A stretch of DNA of 64,000 bases from Acetobacter estunensis (GTDB taxonomy: Bacteria; Pseudomonadota; Alphaproteobacteria; Acetobacterales; Acetobacteraceae), in NCBI RefSeq assembly GCF_011516945.1, contig NZ_WOTH01000005.1, forward strand, positions 1 to 64,000. The letters are read 5' to 3'. Position numbers and translations under genes: made by a program. The notes under the pieces were generated by a model. That model saw only the letters and a list, made by a program, of their open reading frames with translations, was not told where the DNA came from and searched no databases. Below, piece after piece: positions 1 through 6,642 of this stretch. How positions within the stretch are numbered: the stretch's first letter is position 1; every line of letters begins with the position of its first letter.

Positions 1-70
1 CCTCAATCAGAGGTTCCCAGATCGCCCATGTCTCGTCCGTAAAGGTGCCTGTTCTGTCTCCTTCTTCCAT
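1..70 (-). CDS. IS5-family transposase, N-terminal fragment
   Basis: Reading the minus strand from the ATG at 70-68 gives MEEGDRTGTFTDETWAIWEP and a few more residues before the window ends. The segment FTDETWAIWEPLIE matches the N-terminal pattern of IS5-group transposases, and resembles MTDEEWERIAPLMP in the complete copy at 1427. The catalytic DDE domain lies outside the window, so whether the gene is intact cannot be told. Confidence 0.5.
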   Translation of the reverse strand, partial: MEEGDRTGTFTDETWAIWEPLIE

Positions 71-109
71 CCCTACAATATGGGAAGAAATTCAAGATCT
101 AACAGGCCC
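1..109 (-). mobile_element. Partial IS5-family insertion sequence (cut by window edge)
   Basis: The minus strand shows the end of an insertion sequence: a terminal sequence beginning GGGCCTGTTAGATC at 109 and reading leftwards, then a transposase start at 70. The terminus resembles the GAGCCTGTT end of the complete IS5-type element at 1358-2240. The adjacent TAG at 110-112 would fit the TNA target duplication of this family, but the other end is outside the window, so the boundary is inferred. Confidence 0.55.
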
Positions 110-232
110 TAGAACGTGTTTAGGTGGTATTTTTTTCCACCCAGACACTGTGCTGTGCGAAAGACCGATTGCTTTGGCCACTACTACGCAGCCTCCCGCC
201 CGGCGAACTATCTCTCGTGTGTCCATGCATTA

Positions 233-287
233 AATGTCGGACATTCCAACATTATTGTCAAACGGAAATGTCGGCACAACCGGCACA
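233..287. promoter_or_regulatory. Operator pair 1 (upstream of XRE regulator)
   Basis: Two 21-bp sites start 34 bp apart. Site A at 233-253 is AATGTCGG-n5-CCAACATT. Site B at 267-287 keeps the AATGTCGG half and a weaker CCGGCACA half. Site A matches the reverse complement of 2281-2301 at 19 of 21 positions. Lying 34-88 bp before the regulator start at 321, they look like autoregulatory operators. This is inference from the repeats; no binding data are available. Confidence 0.6.
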
Positions 288-320
288 CGCAGAGAAACCG
301 CCTGCCATGATGGCGACGCT

Positions 321-674
321 ATGACAGATACCACATTAGGGAACAGATTGAGAACACTGCGCAAAGAGCGTAGGATCACTCAATCAGAGGTCGCGTCAGC
401 GGTGGGGGTTTCAAGATCTCATCTCGCTACCATTGAACGGGGGCTCGACAATCCAGGGCGGGAGACCCTAATGGCGTTGGCTGACTTCTATGGAGTATCT
501 ATGGACTGGCTGGCCGCCACACCAGGGCGAGCAGTCTCGTCGGTAGATATTAGGGCTCAAACACATGAAGAGGCTCTGCTCTTGTCGGCCTTTCGCAAAT
601 TGCCGAAAGACGAAGCTGAGCCTCTTCTTAGAATGCTTATCAGCAGATCAAAATCTGCCGACAAGTCATCGTGA
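321..674 (+). CDS. XRE-family helix-turn-helix regulator of the integrated element
   Basis: This 117-residue protein has a Cro/CI-type helix-turn-helix in its first 65 residues (LGNRLRTLRKERRITQSEVA, then GVSRSHLATIERG), the typical XRE pattern. The C-terminal part is a short helical tail, so there is no peptidase or ligand domain. An earlier in-frame start exists, but ATG 321 puts the helix-turn-helix at the N-terminus and leaves the operator pair at 233-287 outside the gene. The stop codon directly abuts the convergent lipoprotein gene at 675. By position and by the second operator pair at 2247-2301, it probably represses both itself and the operon that starts near 2323. Confidence 0.85.
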   Translation: MTDTTLGNRLRTLRKERRITQSEVASAVGVSRSHLATIERGLDNPGRETLMALADFYGVSMDWLAATPGRAVSSVDIRAQTHEEALLLSAFRKLPKDEAEPLLRMLISRSKSADKSS

Positions 675-1280
675 TCAATGTAAGATATTGGAATTAATGA
701 CTTTGTAGACGAAGTCAGTGCCGAGGCGGCGAATGGCTTTGTCGCCAGCCAAGTGGATTGCGGTTTCTGCATTGAAGCACCCACCGTCGGCGCTTTCTGT
801 GCCTTCACCGTAAATCATCGCACGTGCCGCTGGCGTTCCTTGGGCGTCTCTCACATCCACGCGGCCAGTTATTTCGACATGAGCTTCTACTCTACTCGAA
901 AACATCCGAGGTATCACGGAAATGCGGGCAGAAATGTCTTCCGCGTCAATTCGCATGTTGTAAGGGGCTGTCATTACTTCGCCATCGTGAGTTTCTGTTG
1001 CTTTAGCAAATCCCGCAGAAATCGCAGCATCCAAGGTTTCTTTGATTCCCGGTCCAATGCTTAATTTATATGTATGCGCCGCGCATGAAGCGCTTTCCGG
1101 CTCTATTGACTTGCTCGCGTTTGTTAAATCTTGGGTATATGAATACTGCGTCGGAGTCTGAATAATTCTATTTGGCATTACTTCTGACGCAGATGCTCCG
1201 GTTCCCGACAGTGTTATCGAGTGTGAGCAGGCACTCAGCATTACCATGCTACCTAAAGCGAATACGATATTGAGTCTCAT
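675..1280 (-). CDS. Putative lipoprotein of the integrated element
   Basis: About 201 residues from ATG 1280, beginning MRLNIVFALGSMVMLSACSH: a short signal peptide with an LSAC lipobox, so the mature protein should be lipidated on the Cys. An in-frame ATG at 1313 would add an 11-residue leader that fits a signal peptide less well. I do not recognise the rest; it has mixed alpha/beta composition with two Cys (ESASCAAHTY and DGGCFN) and no clear domain. It converges on the XRE gene with no gap. The IS5 element is inserted 44 bp upstream of ATG 1313, so its native promoter has probably been displaced. Confidence 0.65.
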   Translation of the reverse strand: MRLNIVFALGSMVMLSACSHSITLSGTGASASEVMPNRIIQTPTQYSYTQDLTNASKSIEPESASCAAHTYKLSIGPGIKETLDAAISAGFAKATETHDGEVMTAPYNMRIDAEDISARISVIPRMFSSRVEAHVEITGRVDVRDAQGTPAARAMIYGEGTESADGGCFNAETAIHLAGDKAIRRLGTDFVYKVINSNILH

Positions 1281-1357
1281 TTGTTTGTCCCACATAAATT
1301 TCACCGGTCCCATACATGGAATTTTCCTAATAAGAAGTCGTAAAAATGCATTTCTAA

Positions 1358-2240
1358 GAGCCTGTTTGGAAAATCGGTCTGATGTGATTCAAGCTCTGGA
1401 TGTGGACGCCAGAGCAGAGGGGCCGGATGGCCAGGATCACCCGCAAGACGAAACGCTACCCGTCTGACATGACGGACGAGGAATGGGAGCGGATCGCGCC
1501 ATTGATGCCAGGCCCAGGGCGTCGTGGCCGCCCACGGGAGGTCGAATTCCGTGAGGTGATTAACGCGGTGCGCTATCTTGTTCGTTCAGGCTGCGGTTGG
1601 CGCATGCTGCCGATCCACTTCGGGCACTGGCGCACGGTCTATGGCTGGTTCCGGGAACTGGCGCGACGGTTCCTGTTCCAGACCATCCATGACGTTGAAC
1701 TGATGCTCGACCGGGAGCAGGCAGGCCGCGAGGCCAGTCCGACAGCGGCGGTGATCGACAGCCAGAGCATCAAGGCGCCTCATGCAAAGACAAGAGGTTA
1801 CGATGCCGGCAAGAAAGTCGTCGGACGCAAGCGCCATATTGCCGTCGATACGGACGGGCGCCTCCTGATGGTCAATCTGACCCCGGCCGATATCTCCGAC
1901 AGTGCCGGCGCCCAGATGATCCTGGATGCGATCCGCAAGCGTTGGCCATGGGTGAAGCATCTGTTCGCCGATGGCGCCTATGACCGCCTGAAGTTGATGG
2001 ACAAGGCGACTTATCTGGATTTCATCGTCGAGATCATCCGCCGCCGCGACGCAGCAAAGGGTTTCGAGTTACTGCCGCGACGTTGGGTGGTCGAGAGGAC
2101 TTTCGGCTGGATGACCCGCTGGCGGCGGCTCGTACGTGATTATGAGCATCGTGTCGACGTGTCACAGGCCATGATCTTCGTCGCCATCGGCGCCAATCTC
2201 ATGCGCAGAAATGCACACCCGTGATTTTCCAAACAGGCTC
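1358..2240 (+). mobile_element. Complete IS5-family insertion sequence with TAA target duplication
   Basis: The element is 883 bp and bounded by perfect 18-bp terminal inverted repeats, GAGCCTGTTTGGAAAATC at 1358-1375 and its reverse complement at 2223-2240. TAA flanks it on both sides (1355-1357 and 2241-2243), the 3-bp TNA duplication typical of several IS5 subgroups. The single transposase fills it. Intact ends, matching duplications and an open transposase point to a recent insertion. It lies between the lipoprotein gene start and operator pair 2. Confidence 0.92.
1427..2224 (+). CDS. IS5-family DDE transposase
   Basis: The 265-residue transposase has the N-terminal YPSDMTDEEWERIAPLMPG block of IS5-group enzymes. 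It also has a complete DDE triad: D in AVIDSQSIK, D in LFADGAYD, and E in VVERTFGW, followed by the basic RWRRL segment. It catalyses cut-and-paste movement of the surrounding element. ATG 1427 was preferred over ATG 1400 because AGAGGGG sits just before it. The stop lies inside the right inverted repeat. There is no frameshift, so the enzyme should be active. Confidence 0.9.
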   Translation: MARITRKTKRYPSDMTDEEWERIAPLMPGPGRRGRPREVEFREVINAVRYLVRSGCGWRMLPIHFGHWRTVYGWFRELARRFLFQTIHDVELMLDREQAGREASPTAAVIDSQSIKAPHAKTRGYDAGKKVVGRKRHIAVDTDGRLLMVNLTPADISDSAGAQMILDAIRKRWPWVKHLFADGAYDRLKLMDKATYLDFIVEIIRRRDAAKGFELLPRRWVVERTFGWMTRWRRLVRDYEHRVDVSQAMIFVAIGANLMRRNAHP

Positions 2241-2246
2241 TAACCT

Positions 2247-2301
2247 GATGTCGGAAAGCCCGACGTTTTTTGTTGACGAAAATGTTGGGATATCCGACAT
2301 T
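2247..2301. promoter_or_regulatory. Operator pair 2 (upstream of the element operon)
   Basis: Site C at 2247-2267 reads GATGTCGG-n5-CCGACGTT and site D at 2281-2301 reads AATGTTGG-n5-CCGACATT; their starts are exactly 34 bp apart, the same spacing as pair 1. Site D is the inverted near-copy of site A. The XRE regulator encoded at 321 is the obvious candidate to bind all four. Site D overlaps the likely -10 region of the operon promoter, which fits repression. Confidence 0.6.
2273..2301 (+). promoter_or_regulatory. Candidate sigma-70 promoter of the element operon
   Basis: TTGACG at 2273-2278 is a good -35 hexamer. Seventeen bases later GACATT (2296-2301) could serve as a weak -10. The -35 lies between operator sites C and D, and the -10 is inside site D. 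The first candidate genes begin at 2323 and 2411. The assignment rests on spacing only. Confidence 0.4.
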
Positions 2302-2322
2302 AGCCCATCACCCACTCGGGCG

Positions 2323-2427
2323 ATGGAGAACGAGATGCACCACATACGACCTGAGCGGCACGCAGTTGACGTAGCCCTACAGGATCTGATGGCACACGCT
2401 GGCGACGCTGATGCAGCCGGCCCGTGA
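2323..2427 (+). CDS. Small unknown protein, first in the element operon
   Basis: A 34-residue reading frame, MENEMHHIRPERHAVDV and on, ends at 2427 and overlaps the next candidate gene by 17 bases. It has no recognisable domain and its Shine-Dalgarno sequence is weak. Its position directly after operator pair 2 and its overlap with the following frame suggest a leader gene or translational coupling, but it may not be translated. Confidence 0.3.
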   Translation: MENEMHHIRPERHAVDVALQDLMAHAGDADAAGP

Positions 2428-2560
2428 TGCAGAAGCCATCACCTCAATTCAGAACGCAGCGCGGCGTGCCGTTAGCGCGCTGGAACGCGAAACCGGAACT
2501 GGCACGGGATCTGCGGCCGCACATGCTTGCCTCATTCCTCATCTGGGAGCGGTATCGTGA
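2411..2560 (+). CDS. Small unknown protein of the element operon
   Basis: This frame encodes 49 residues starting MQPARDAEAITSIQNAARRA, predicted to be mostly helical. Its TGA overlaps the GTG start of the next gene (GTGA at 2557-2560), the tight packing typical of phage-like operons. It was preferred over the 390-residue frame that runs through here, because that frame crosses several better-supported small genes. Function unknown. Confidence 0.5.
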   Translation: MQPARDAEAITSIQNAARRAVSALERETGTGTGSAAAHACLIPHLGAVS

Positions 2561-2775
2561 CTGCCCCGGCACCGGAAATGGTCCGGACGCTTCAGGCGTC
2601 GGTGCGTCGTCTGGAAGCGCAGGCCGAGCTTGCTTTGGTTCTGGCGCAGCACATTCGCGACGGCCGTTGCAACAAGGATGCGCGGAACCAGCTTCTTGTT
2701 CTGTCTGGCGAATGCGTCAGTGCGATGCGCGAGGAAGAGAAGGCTGTCGCGCTCCAGCGGGGAGAGGCGGCGTGA
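2557..2775 (+). CDS. Unknown small helical protein of the element operon
   Basis: From the GTG at 2557, which overlaps the preceding stop, this encodes 72 residues (TAPAPEMVRTLQASVRRLEA, then a charged C-terminus ending QRGEAA). It looks like a short all-helical protein with heptad-like hydrophobic spacing. No family is recognised. An ATG at 2527 would extend it but lose the GTGA coupling. Confidence 0.55.
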   Translation: MTAPAPEMVRTLQASVRRLEAQAELALVLAQHIRDGRCNKDARNQLLVLSGECVSAMREEEKAVALQRGEAA

Positions 2776-2829
2776 ACAGTTTACCAATGCTAAACACAAC
2801 TTGTTACGTCCCCATGGCGGAGAGACCCA

Positions 2830-3399
2830 ATGCCGGAAGAGTTAACGGTTGTAGACGCAGACCAAGAAACGGCGTGGGGTGCTATCGGTACAGAGTTTCC
2901 TTTATGGCAAGCCAAAGAGGCGATGTCACAAATAGAAAAGCGAATTACCGCACAGACGACCACCTTAGGGGTCTACGAAACGCGCGCCACAACTCTTCTG
3001 GGATGGTTGAGCGCGGAAATCATAGCTACAGCGACAGCTGCCATATCCAGTTTATTGAAGGCCCCAAGTCCGGTTATGGATACAGGGACGACACTTATTT
3101 TGGCTGCGAGCGTATTGATTCCTGCAATGACCTCAGCCTTTTGTTTGGCGAAGGTCTTTTCCTCGAAAGATTGGTCTCTTGGTGGCGTGGATATCAGATG
3201 GCTGATGGACGCCGACCACGCAGATCCAAGCGAACTCGAAGTTTTGCAGGAATTCGCGAAAAAAGGACTGGCAGGGGTGTCTGCCAACCACAGTATTCTT
3301 TTGTCCGCCTACAAATGGCTGACGCTGGGATGGAAGATATTTCTTGTCGTCCCAGTATCAGCCCTGATTGTCAGCCTTTTCGTGGCGTTGGTGAAGTAG
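2830..3399 (+). CDS. Unknown multi-pass inner-membrane protein of the element operon
   Basis: The 189-residue protein has a soluble helical N-terminus (about 1-50), hydrophobic segments near 53-75 and 85-107, a polar stretch of about 60 residues (IRWLMDADHADPSELEVLQE), and a C-terminal hydrophobic segment near 165-188. I do not recognise the family. The layout, with a short cytosolic domain joined to paired membrane helices and a final one, resembles small membrane effectors of some defence systems, but that is only an architectural resemblance. It is translated from ATG 2830 between other small element genes. AGGAGG overlaps its stop, which suggests coupling to a downstream reading frame. 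Confidence 0.7.
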   Translation: MPEELTVVDADQETAWGAIGTEFPLWQAKEAMSQIEKRITAQTTTLGVYETRATTLLGWLSAEIIATATAAISSLLKAPSPVMDTGTTLILAASVLIPAMTSAFCLAKVFSSKDWSLGGVDIRWLMDADHADPSELEVLQEFAKKGLAGVSANHSILLSAYKWLTLGWKIFLVVPVSALIVSLFVALVK

Positions 3400-3437
3400 G
3401 AGGTCTCGGTGGTGGAGCAGAAGGCGGAGTCTGCTTT

Positions 3438-3596
3438 GTGTCAGGTGTCCTTGGCACCACCGGTGCCGTACTAGGGCCACTTGGCCGCATCGGAGCTTTT
3501 ACCACAGGTTTCCTCATTGCTGGAGTTCACACCGCAATGATGGAAGCGGCCGGGGCGGCTGACAATTGTCGCTCCGGCATGCGGGGTGCGTCATGA
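3438..3596 (+). CDS. Possible small hydrophobic protein (uncertain)
   Basis: A frame that can start at GTG 3438 encodes about 52 residues rich in Gly, Ala and Val (SGVLGTTGAVLGPLGRIGAF and on), so it may be a small membrane peptide. Its TGA overlaps the next ATG (ATGA at 3593-3596), which supports translation. The start is uncertain because the strong AGGAGG at 3398-3403 points instead to a 21-codon frame beginning at GTG 3409. Treat as tentative. Confidence 0.3.
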   Translation: MSGVLGTTGAVLGPLGRIGAFTTGFLIAGVHTAMMEAAGAADNCRSGMRGAS

Positions 3597-3829
3597 GCCC
3601 GCTTGAAGCAATTCGGCCCTGCCCGTGCCGGGACCAGGTTTTGGTCAATCTGACGGGGCAGTTTTTATCCTTCGCAGACGCTTTCGAAGAGGCCGCGCAG
3701 GACTGTCGAACACGCAATTTCATTCCGGCGTCTGAGGCTTGGCTGAACGTCGCGCGGTGCTTCCGTGATCAGGCCGCCATCCTCAAACGCCACATCAGCC
3801 CCGTCGATGCCGACGTGCGGGCGGAGTAA
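3593..3829 (+). CDS. Unknown small protein of the element operon
   Basis: This encodes 78 residues from ATG 3593 (MSPLEAIRPCPCRDQVLVNL and on). It includes a CPC motif, two further Cys (DCRTRN and ARCFRD) and a helical C-terminus. The four Cys might bind metal, but spacing is irregular and no known fold is evident. The ATGA overlap with the upstream frame and the short gap to 3835 place it inside the operon. Confidence 0.55.
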   Translation: MSPLEAIRPCPCRDQVLVNLTGQFLSFADAFEEAAQDCRTRNFIPASEAWLNVARCFRDQAAILKRHISPVDADVRAE

Positions 3830-3834
3830 CGTAC

Positions 3835-4125
3835 ATGCAGATTTCCCCTGGCTTTGAATTCGCTTCTCATACGCGCATCGAAAAGCGCAATCGTCCCGTG
3901 ACGGTTCGCGATCCGTCCGGACGCCGCAACGCTTTTGCCGAACCGATGCATGGCCGTGAAGTCGCCATCAAGACGATCTCGGGCCGCACGATTGAGCACG
4001 TGATCATGCTGGAGAATGGCGTGGAACTGACATGCCCGCCGACATGGGTCAGCGCTGCTCCTCATATGCCGGTTCCAAGCCGCGCTTGGCATCCGTACTG
4101 CATCACGGGAGGCGCTGTGTCATGA
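3835..4125 (+). CDS. Unknown small protein of the element operon
   Basis: The 96-residue product (MQISPGFEFASHTRIEKRNR and on) looks like a small beta-rich, soluble domain with segments RPVTVRDPSGRR, EVAIKTISGRTIEHV and GVELTCPPTWV. No family is recognised. Its stop overlaps the ATG of the next gene (ATGA at 4122-4125), so the two are probably translationally coupled. Confidence 0.6.
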   Translation: MQISPGFEFASHTRIEKRNRPVTVRDPSGRRNAFAEPMHGREVAIKTISGRTIEHVIMLENGVELTCPPTWVSAAPHMPVPSRAWHPYCITGGAVS

Positions 4126-4349
4126 GATCGCCTCATCTGATGCCGAGATCCGGAATTGATCCGCTCCTGATTGGCGTGTGGGCTTCGATTTTGCTTCTCA
4201 GTGCGATGGTCTGGGGACTTGCCTTTGAGATGGGTCGGGATCTGGGCGCAATTATCTGGGGCTATGTGCTTGGACTGCATTTCAACGCGATCGCTGTTGT
4301 TCTGATGGCGCTTATGGTTGTGGTGCTGGTCGAGAAGGGGCGCGGCTGA
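4122..4349 (+). CDS. Unknown two-helix membrane protein of the element operon
   Basis: The 75-residue protein has two hydrophobic segments, about 15-35 (LLIGVWASILLLSAMVWGLA) and 48-69, separated by a short loop with Glu and Asp, and ends in the basic VEKGRG. GGGAGG lies upstream of ATG 4122, and the start overlaps the stop of the preceding gene. It could be a holin-like or small regulatory membrane protein, but there is nothing specific to decide. Confidence 0.6.
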   Translation: MRSPHLMPRSGIDPLLIGVWASILLLSAMVWGLAFEMGRDLGAIIWGYVLGLHFNAIAVVLMALMVVVLVEKGRG

Positions 4350-4351
4350 CG

Positions 4352-4696
4352 ATGCCGCGCTACCATCTCTCGCTGACGCCGATCGACAACGGCCTTTACA
4401 GCGCAATGCTCATGGACACGGCCATGAGATGGCCGATTGGCTTCCGCACTTGTCGCCGCACGCGCATTGAGGGACGAGCCGCCATCGTCGGATCCAGCAC
4501 GGACGGGTTGCCGGGTTGGGAACTGACAGTTCGGCCGACATCTGACGGAATGTTCCAGGCCGATGCAACTGACGGCCGCGACTGGGAAATCCGGTTCCCG
4601 GAATGCGTTCTGGAGCAGGATGGCGCCGGCAAGCGGATCGATGGATGGGCTGAAGAGGCCGAGATAATCGAAGAGAAGAAAGGAGAAGCGGCGTGA
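4352..4696 (+). CDS. Unknown small protein of the element operon
   Basis: A 114-residue soluble protein (MPRYHLSLTPIDNGLYSAML and on) with an acidic C-terminus, WAEEAEIIEEKKGEAA. It begins two bases after the stop of the membrane protein gene, and its TGA overlaps the GTG of the AlpA gene (GTGA at 4693-4696). No domain is recognised. Confidence 0.6.
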   Translation: MPRYHLSLTPIDNGLYSAMLMDTAMRWPIGFRTCRRTRIEGRAAIVGSSTDGLPGWELTVRPTSDGMFQADATDGRDWEIRFPECVLEQDGAGKRIDGWAEEAEIIEEKKGEAA

Positions 4697-4905
4697 TTGA
4701 TCACATGCTCACTCGGCGCGAAGTGGAAAGCCGGATCGGCCTGAGCCGGAGTTCCATCTATCAGCGCCTTAAAGACGGATCATTCCCCCAGCCGGTGCGG
4801 TATGGAAGCCGCACCGTGCGCTGGAAAGAGAGCCAGATCGCTGCATGGCTCAAGGAACAGGAGGATAAATACCTTCGTAAGAACTGTAATCTAGTCGACC
4901 CATAA
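4693..4905 (+). CDS. AlpA-family excisionase-like DNA-binding protein
   Basis: The 70-residue protein is a MerR-like winged helix of the AlpA type: LTRREVESRIGLSRSSIYQR then DGSFPQPVRYGSRTVRWKES and IAAWLKEQ, the full family pattern. AlpA proteins act as recombination directionality factors or activators in P4-like elements and sit near the integrase, as here. GTG 4693 overlaps the previous stop; ATG 4705 is an alternative. It is the last gene of the operon and converges on the AT-rich orphan gene. Confidence 0.88.
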   Translation: MIDHMLTRREVESRIGLSRSSIYQRLKDGSFPQPVRYGSRTVRWKESQIAAWLKEQEDKYLRKNCNLVDP

Positions 4906-4914
4906 AGGGATTGA

Positions 4915-4955
4915 GATGATAGGAGCTACTAAAAAAGTCGATAGTTCCTATCATC
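4915..4955. repeat. 10-bp inverted repeat at the AlpA / AT-rich gene boundary
   Basis: GATGATAGGA at 4915-4924 is repeated inverted as TCCTATCATC at 4946-4955, with a loop containing a run of A (T on the minus strand). It lies between two convergent genes and overlaps the last codons of the AT-rich gene. It may act as a terminator for one or both, or mark the edge of the AT-rich segment. Confidence 0.5.
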
Positions 4956-5516
4956 TGTGCCAGTTTTTTTGACTGGAGCCGATACTTCGTCGAGGATTCG
5001 AAGCCAGTCATCATAAACACTAAGAAGCAGATTGTTTATTTCAGTTATATCTAGGAAATCATTTCCTTCATAAATATGCTCTTCGAGATAAAATCCCTTC
5101 TTTTTGCTCCCAAGTATATTTATAATGCACGGAAGAACACTATCTAAGTCAGGATCTTGACTTAGTACAAATGCCTTTTGGATGCTGAAAACAATCTTTC
5201 TGGTTATGCTGCTGTCGATTCCTGACTGGGACCGAAAGTCAAGAAAGAGAGAAAACGCAACTCCACTTTTAATGCCAATTCTATCATGCCAAAATTTTAT
5301 GTTTTTATCATCTGGAAGCGTTGGCCCGAAAGGCATAGGAAATTCTCTAAATAAAACATTATTTTTTCTTATATAATCAAAAAGAATCCTTCCCTTTATT
5401 ATATTAAATTGCTGAGCTCTTTCAGGGTCTTTTTGTTTCTGACAATCTCTACGAATTTTCTTTTCGATGTTTTCCCATGGAACATCAGGCAAAAGTAAAC
5501 CTAGCTCATTCTTCAC
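4929..5516 (-). CDS. AT-rich orphan protein translated from the integrase stop
   Basis: The 195-residue protein starts at GTG 5516, two bases after the integrase TAA (5519-5521), so it probably relies on coupling, as no Shine-Dalgarno motif is seen. It is soluble, rich in Lys, Asn, Ile and Phe, with no signal peptide or membrane helix. I recognise no family. GC content is clearly far below the neighbours (roughly one third by eye), which indicates recent foreign origin. Its place next to the integrase is a common position for cargo such as defence genes, but nothing in the sequence proves such a role. Confidence 0.65.
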   Translation of the reverse strand: MKNELGLLLPDVPWENIEKKIRRDCQKQKDPERAQQFNIIKGRILFDYIRKNNVLFREFPMPFGPTLPDDKNIKFWHDRIGIKSGVAFSLFLDFRSQSGIDSSITRKIVFSIQKAFVLSQDPDLDSVLPCIINILGSKKKGFYLEEHIYEGNDFLDITEINNLLLSVYDDWLRILDEVSAPVKKTGTDDRNYRLF

Positions 5517-5518
5517 AT

Positions 5519-6541
5519 TTAAAATGTAGCGCGAAAGCCATGAGGCACATGGCGACCATGATACCCGGCTCGGTTGAGCAGATATCCGATTGCATTTTCA
5601 CACAGAGGGACACGCGGACGGCGGCTGTTCGGAAAGAGGTGTGGCCAGCGATCTGAAAACGGGCGAAGGGCCTCAATGACCTCGACAGCAGCCGGCGCCA
5701 GAGGAACGACATGTTCGCGATCCATCTTCATGCGTTCGGCAACGATCACCCAGATAGGCTCCGATCCTGAAAGATCGTGAAACTCGTCCCAACGAGCACC
5801 TCGAACTTCACCTGGGCGCACGGCCGTCAGGTAAAGCAGTCGCATTGCCAGCAGAGTGACGGGATGGGCCGCCATATCTTCGGTCTTCCGGATCATTTCG
5901 CGCGCTTCATCCAGATCAGTGATCGCGGGCTGCCGCCCACGCTTCACCGGTCGCAGTGCCGGCTTCACGACAGCAGCCGGATCGGAATCCGCTCGATCAG
6001 TTGCGATGGCATGCACGAAGATTTCGCTGATGCGCTGCCTGATCCTATGGGCTGTCTCGATCGCTCCACGGTCTTCGACGTGCCTCAGGACATGCAGGAC
6101 AGTGCGAGGCGTGATCTGTGAGGGCGGAAGCTTCCCAATCAGCGGAAAGACATCACGCTCAAGACTGGTGATGACATCATGGGCATGGCGCGGCCGCCAT
6201 AGATCTCGGCGCTGGCCATACCATTCCCGCGCGATAGCTTCGAACACCTCTTCATGGGCTGGGCGCAGTAGCGCAGGAGCGATCTTTTTGTGCGCCACGG
6301 GATCAATACCTTGGCGCTTGATATCCTTGGCTGCATCGCGGGCGCGCCTAGCATCCTGCAGCGACATTGCAGGGTAGGGGGCAAGAGTAAGTGTTTGCTC
6401 TTTGCCTTCAGGAGAGCGGTAACGCATTCGCCAGATCTTGCTTCCAGACGCCATGACGTGGAGAAAAAGACCACCGCTATCTGCCAGACGGTAGGCTTTC
6501 TCGGCGGGTTTGGCCGTCCGGATCTTCGTATCTGTCAGCAT
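5519..6541 (-). pseudogene. P4-type tyrosine integrase, truncated before the catalytic Tyr
   Basis: The 340-residue frame opens with the DUF4102 arm-binding domain of P4-like integrases (MLTDTKIRTAKPAEKAYRLA) and continues through the core-binding domain into the catalytic domain. Arg242 (TAVRPGEVRG), a Lys near 270 and His334-x-x-Arg337 (HGFR) are present. The protein then ends ATF-stop, so the later His/Trp and the Tyr nucleophile, normally about 50-70 residues further on, are missing. Family members are usually near 400 residues. The enzyme should not be able to cleave DNA. The AT-rich gene at 4929-5516 occupies the place of the lost 3' end. The tRNA-Ser target lies 160 bp upstream. Confidence 0.85.
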
Positions 6542-6642
6542 TAGCGTTTACCCACACTCCACAAATTGTTTGCCCACTCCATACCCACATTCCTTGTGGC
6601 CTGGTTAGAACAAAACTGGAACACTGTGGATGCAAGAAAATG

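Noticed and set aside
2424-3596. 390-residue frame through the element operon
   Set aside because: It crosses three shorter frames with GTGA/ATGA couplings and a membrane-protein frame with proper hydrophobic segments. Its own product is Arg/Gly/Cys-rich and has no domain. Only its last 50 or so codons are kept as a tentative gene.
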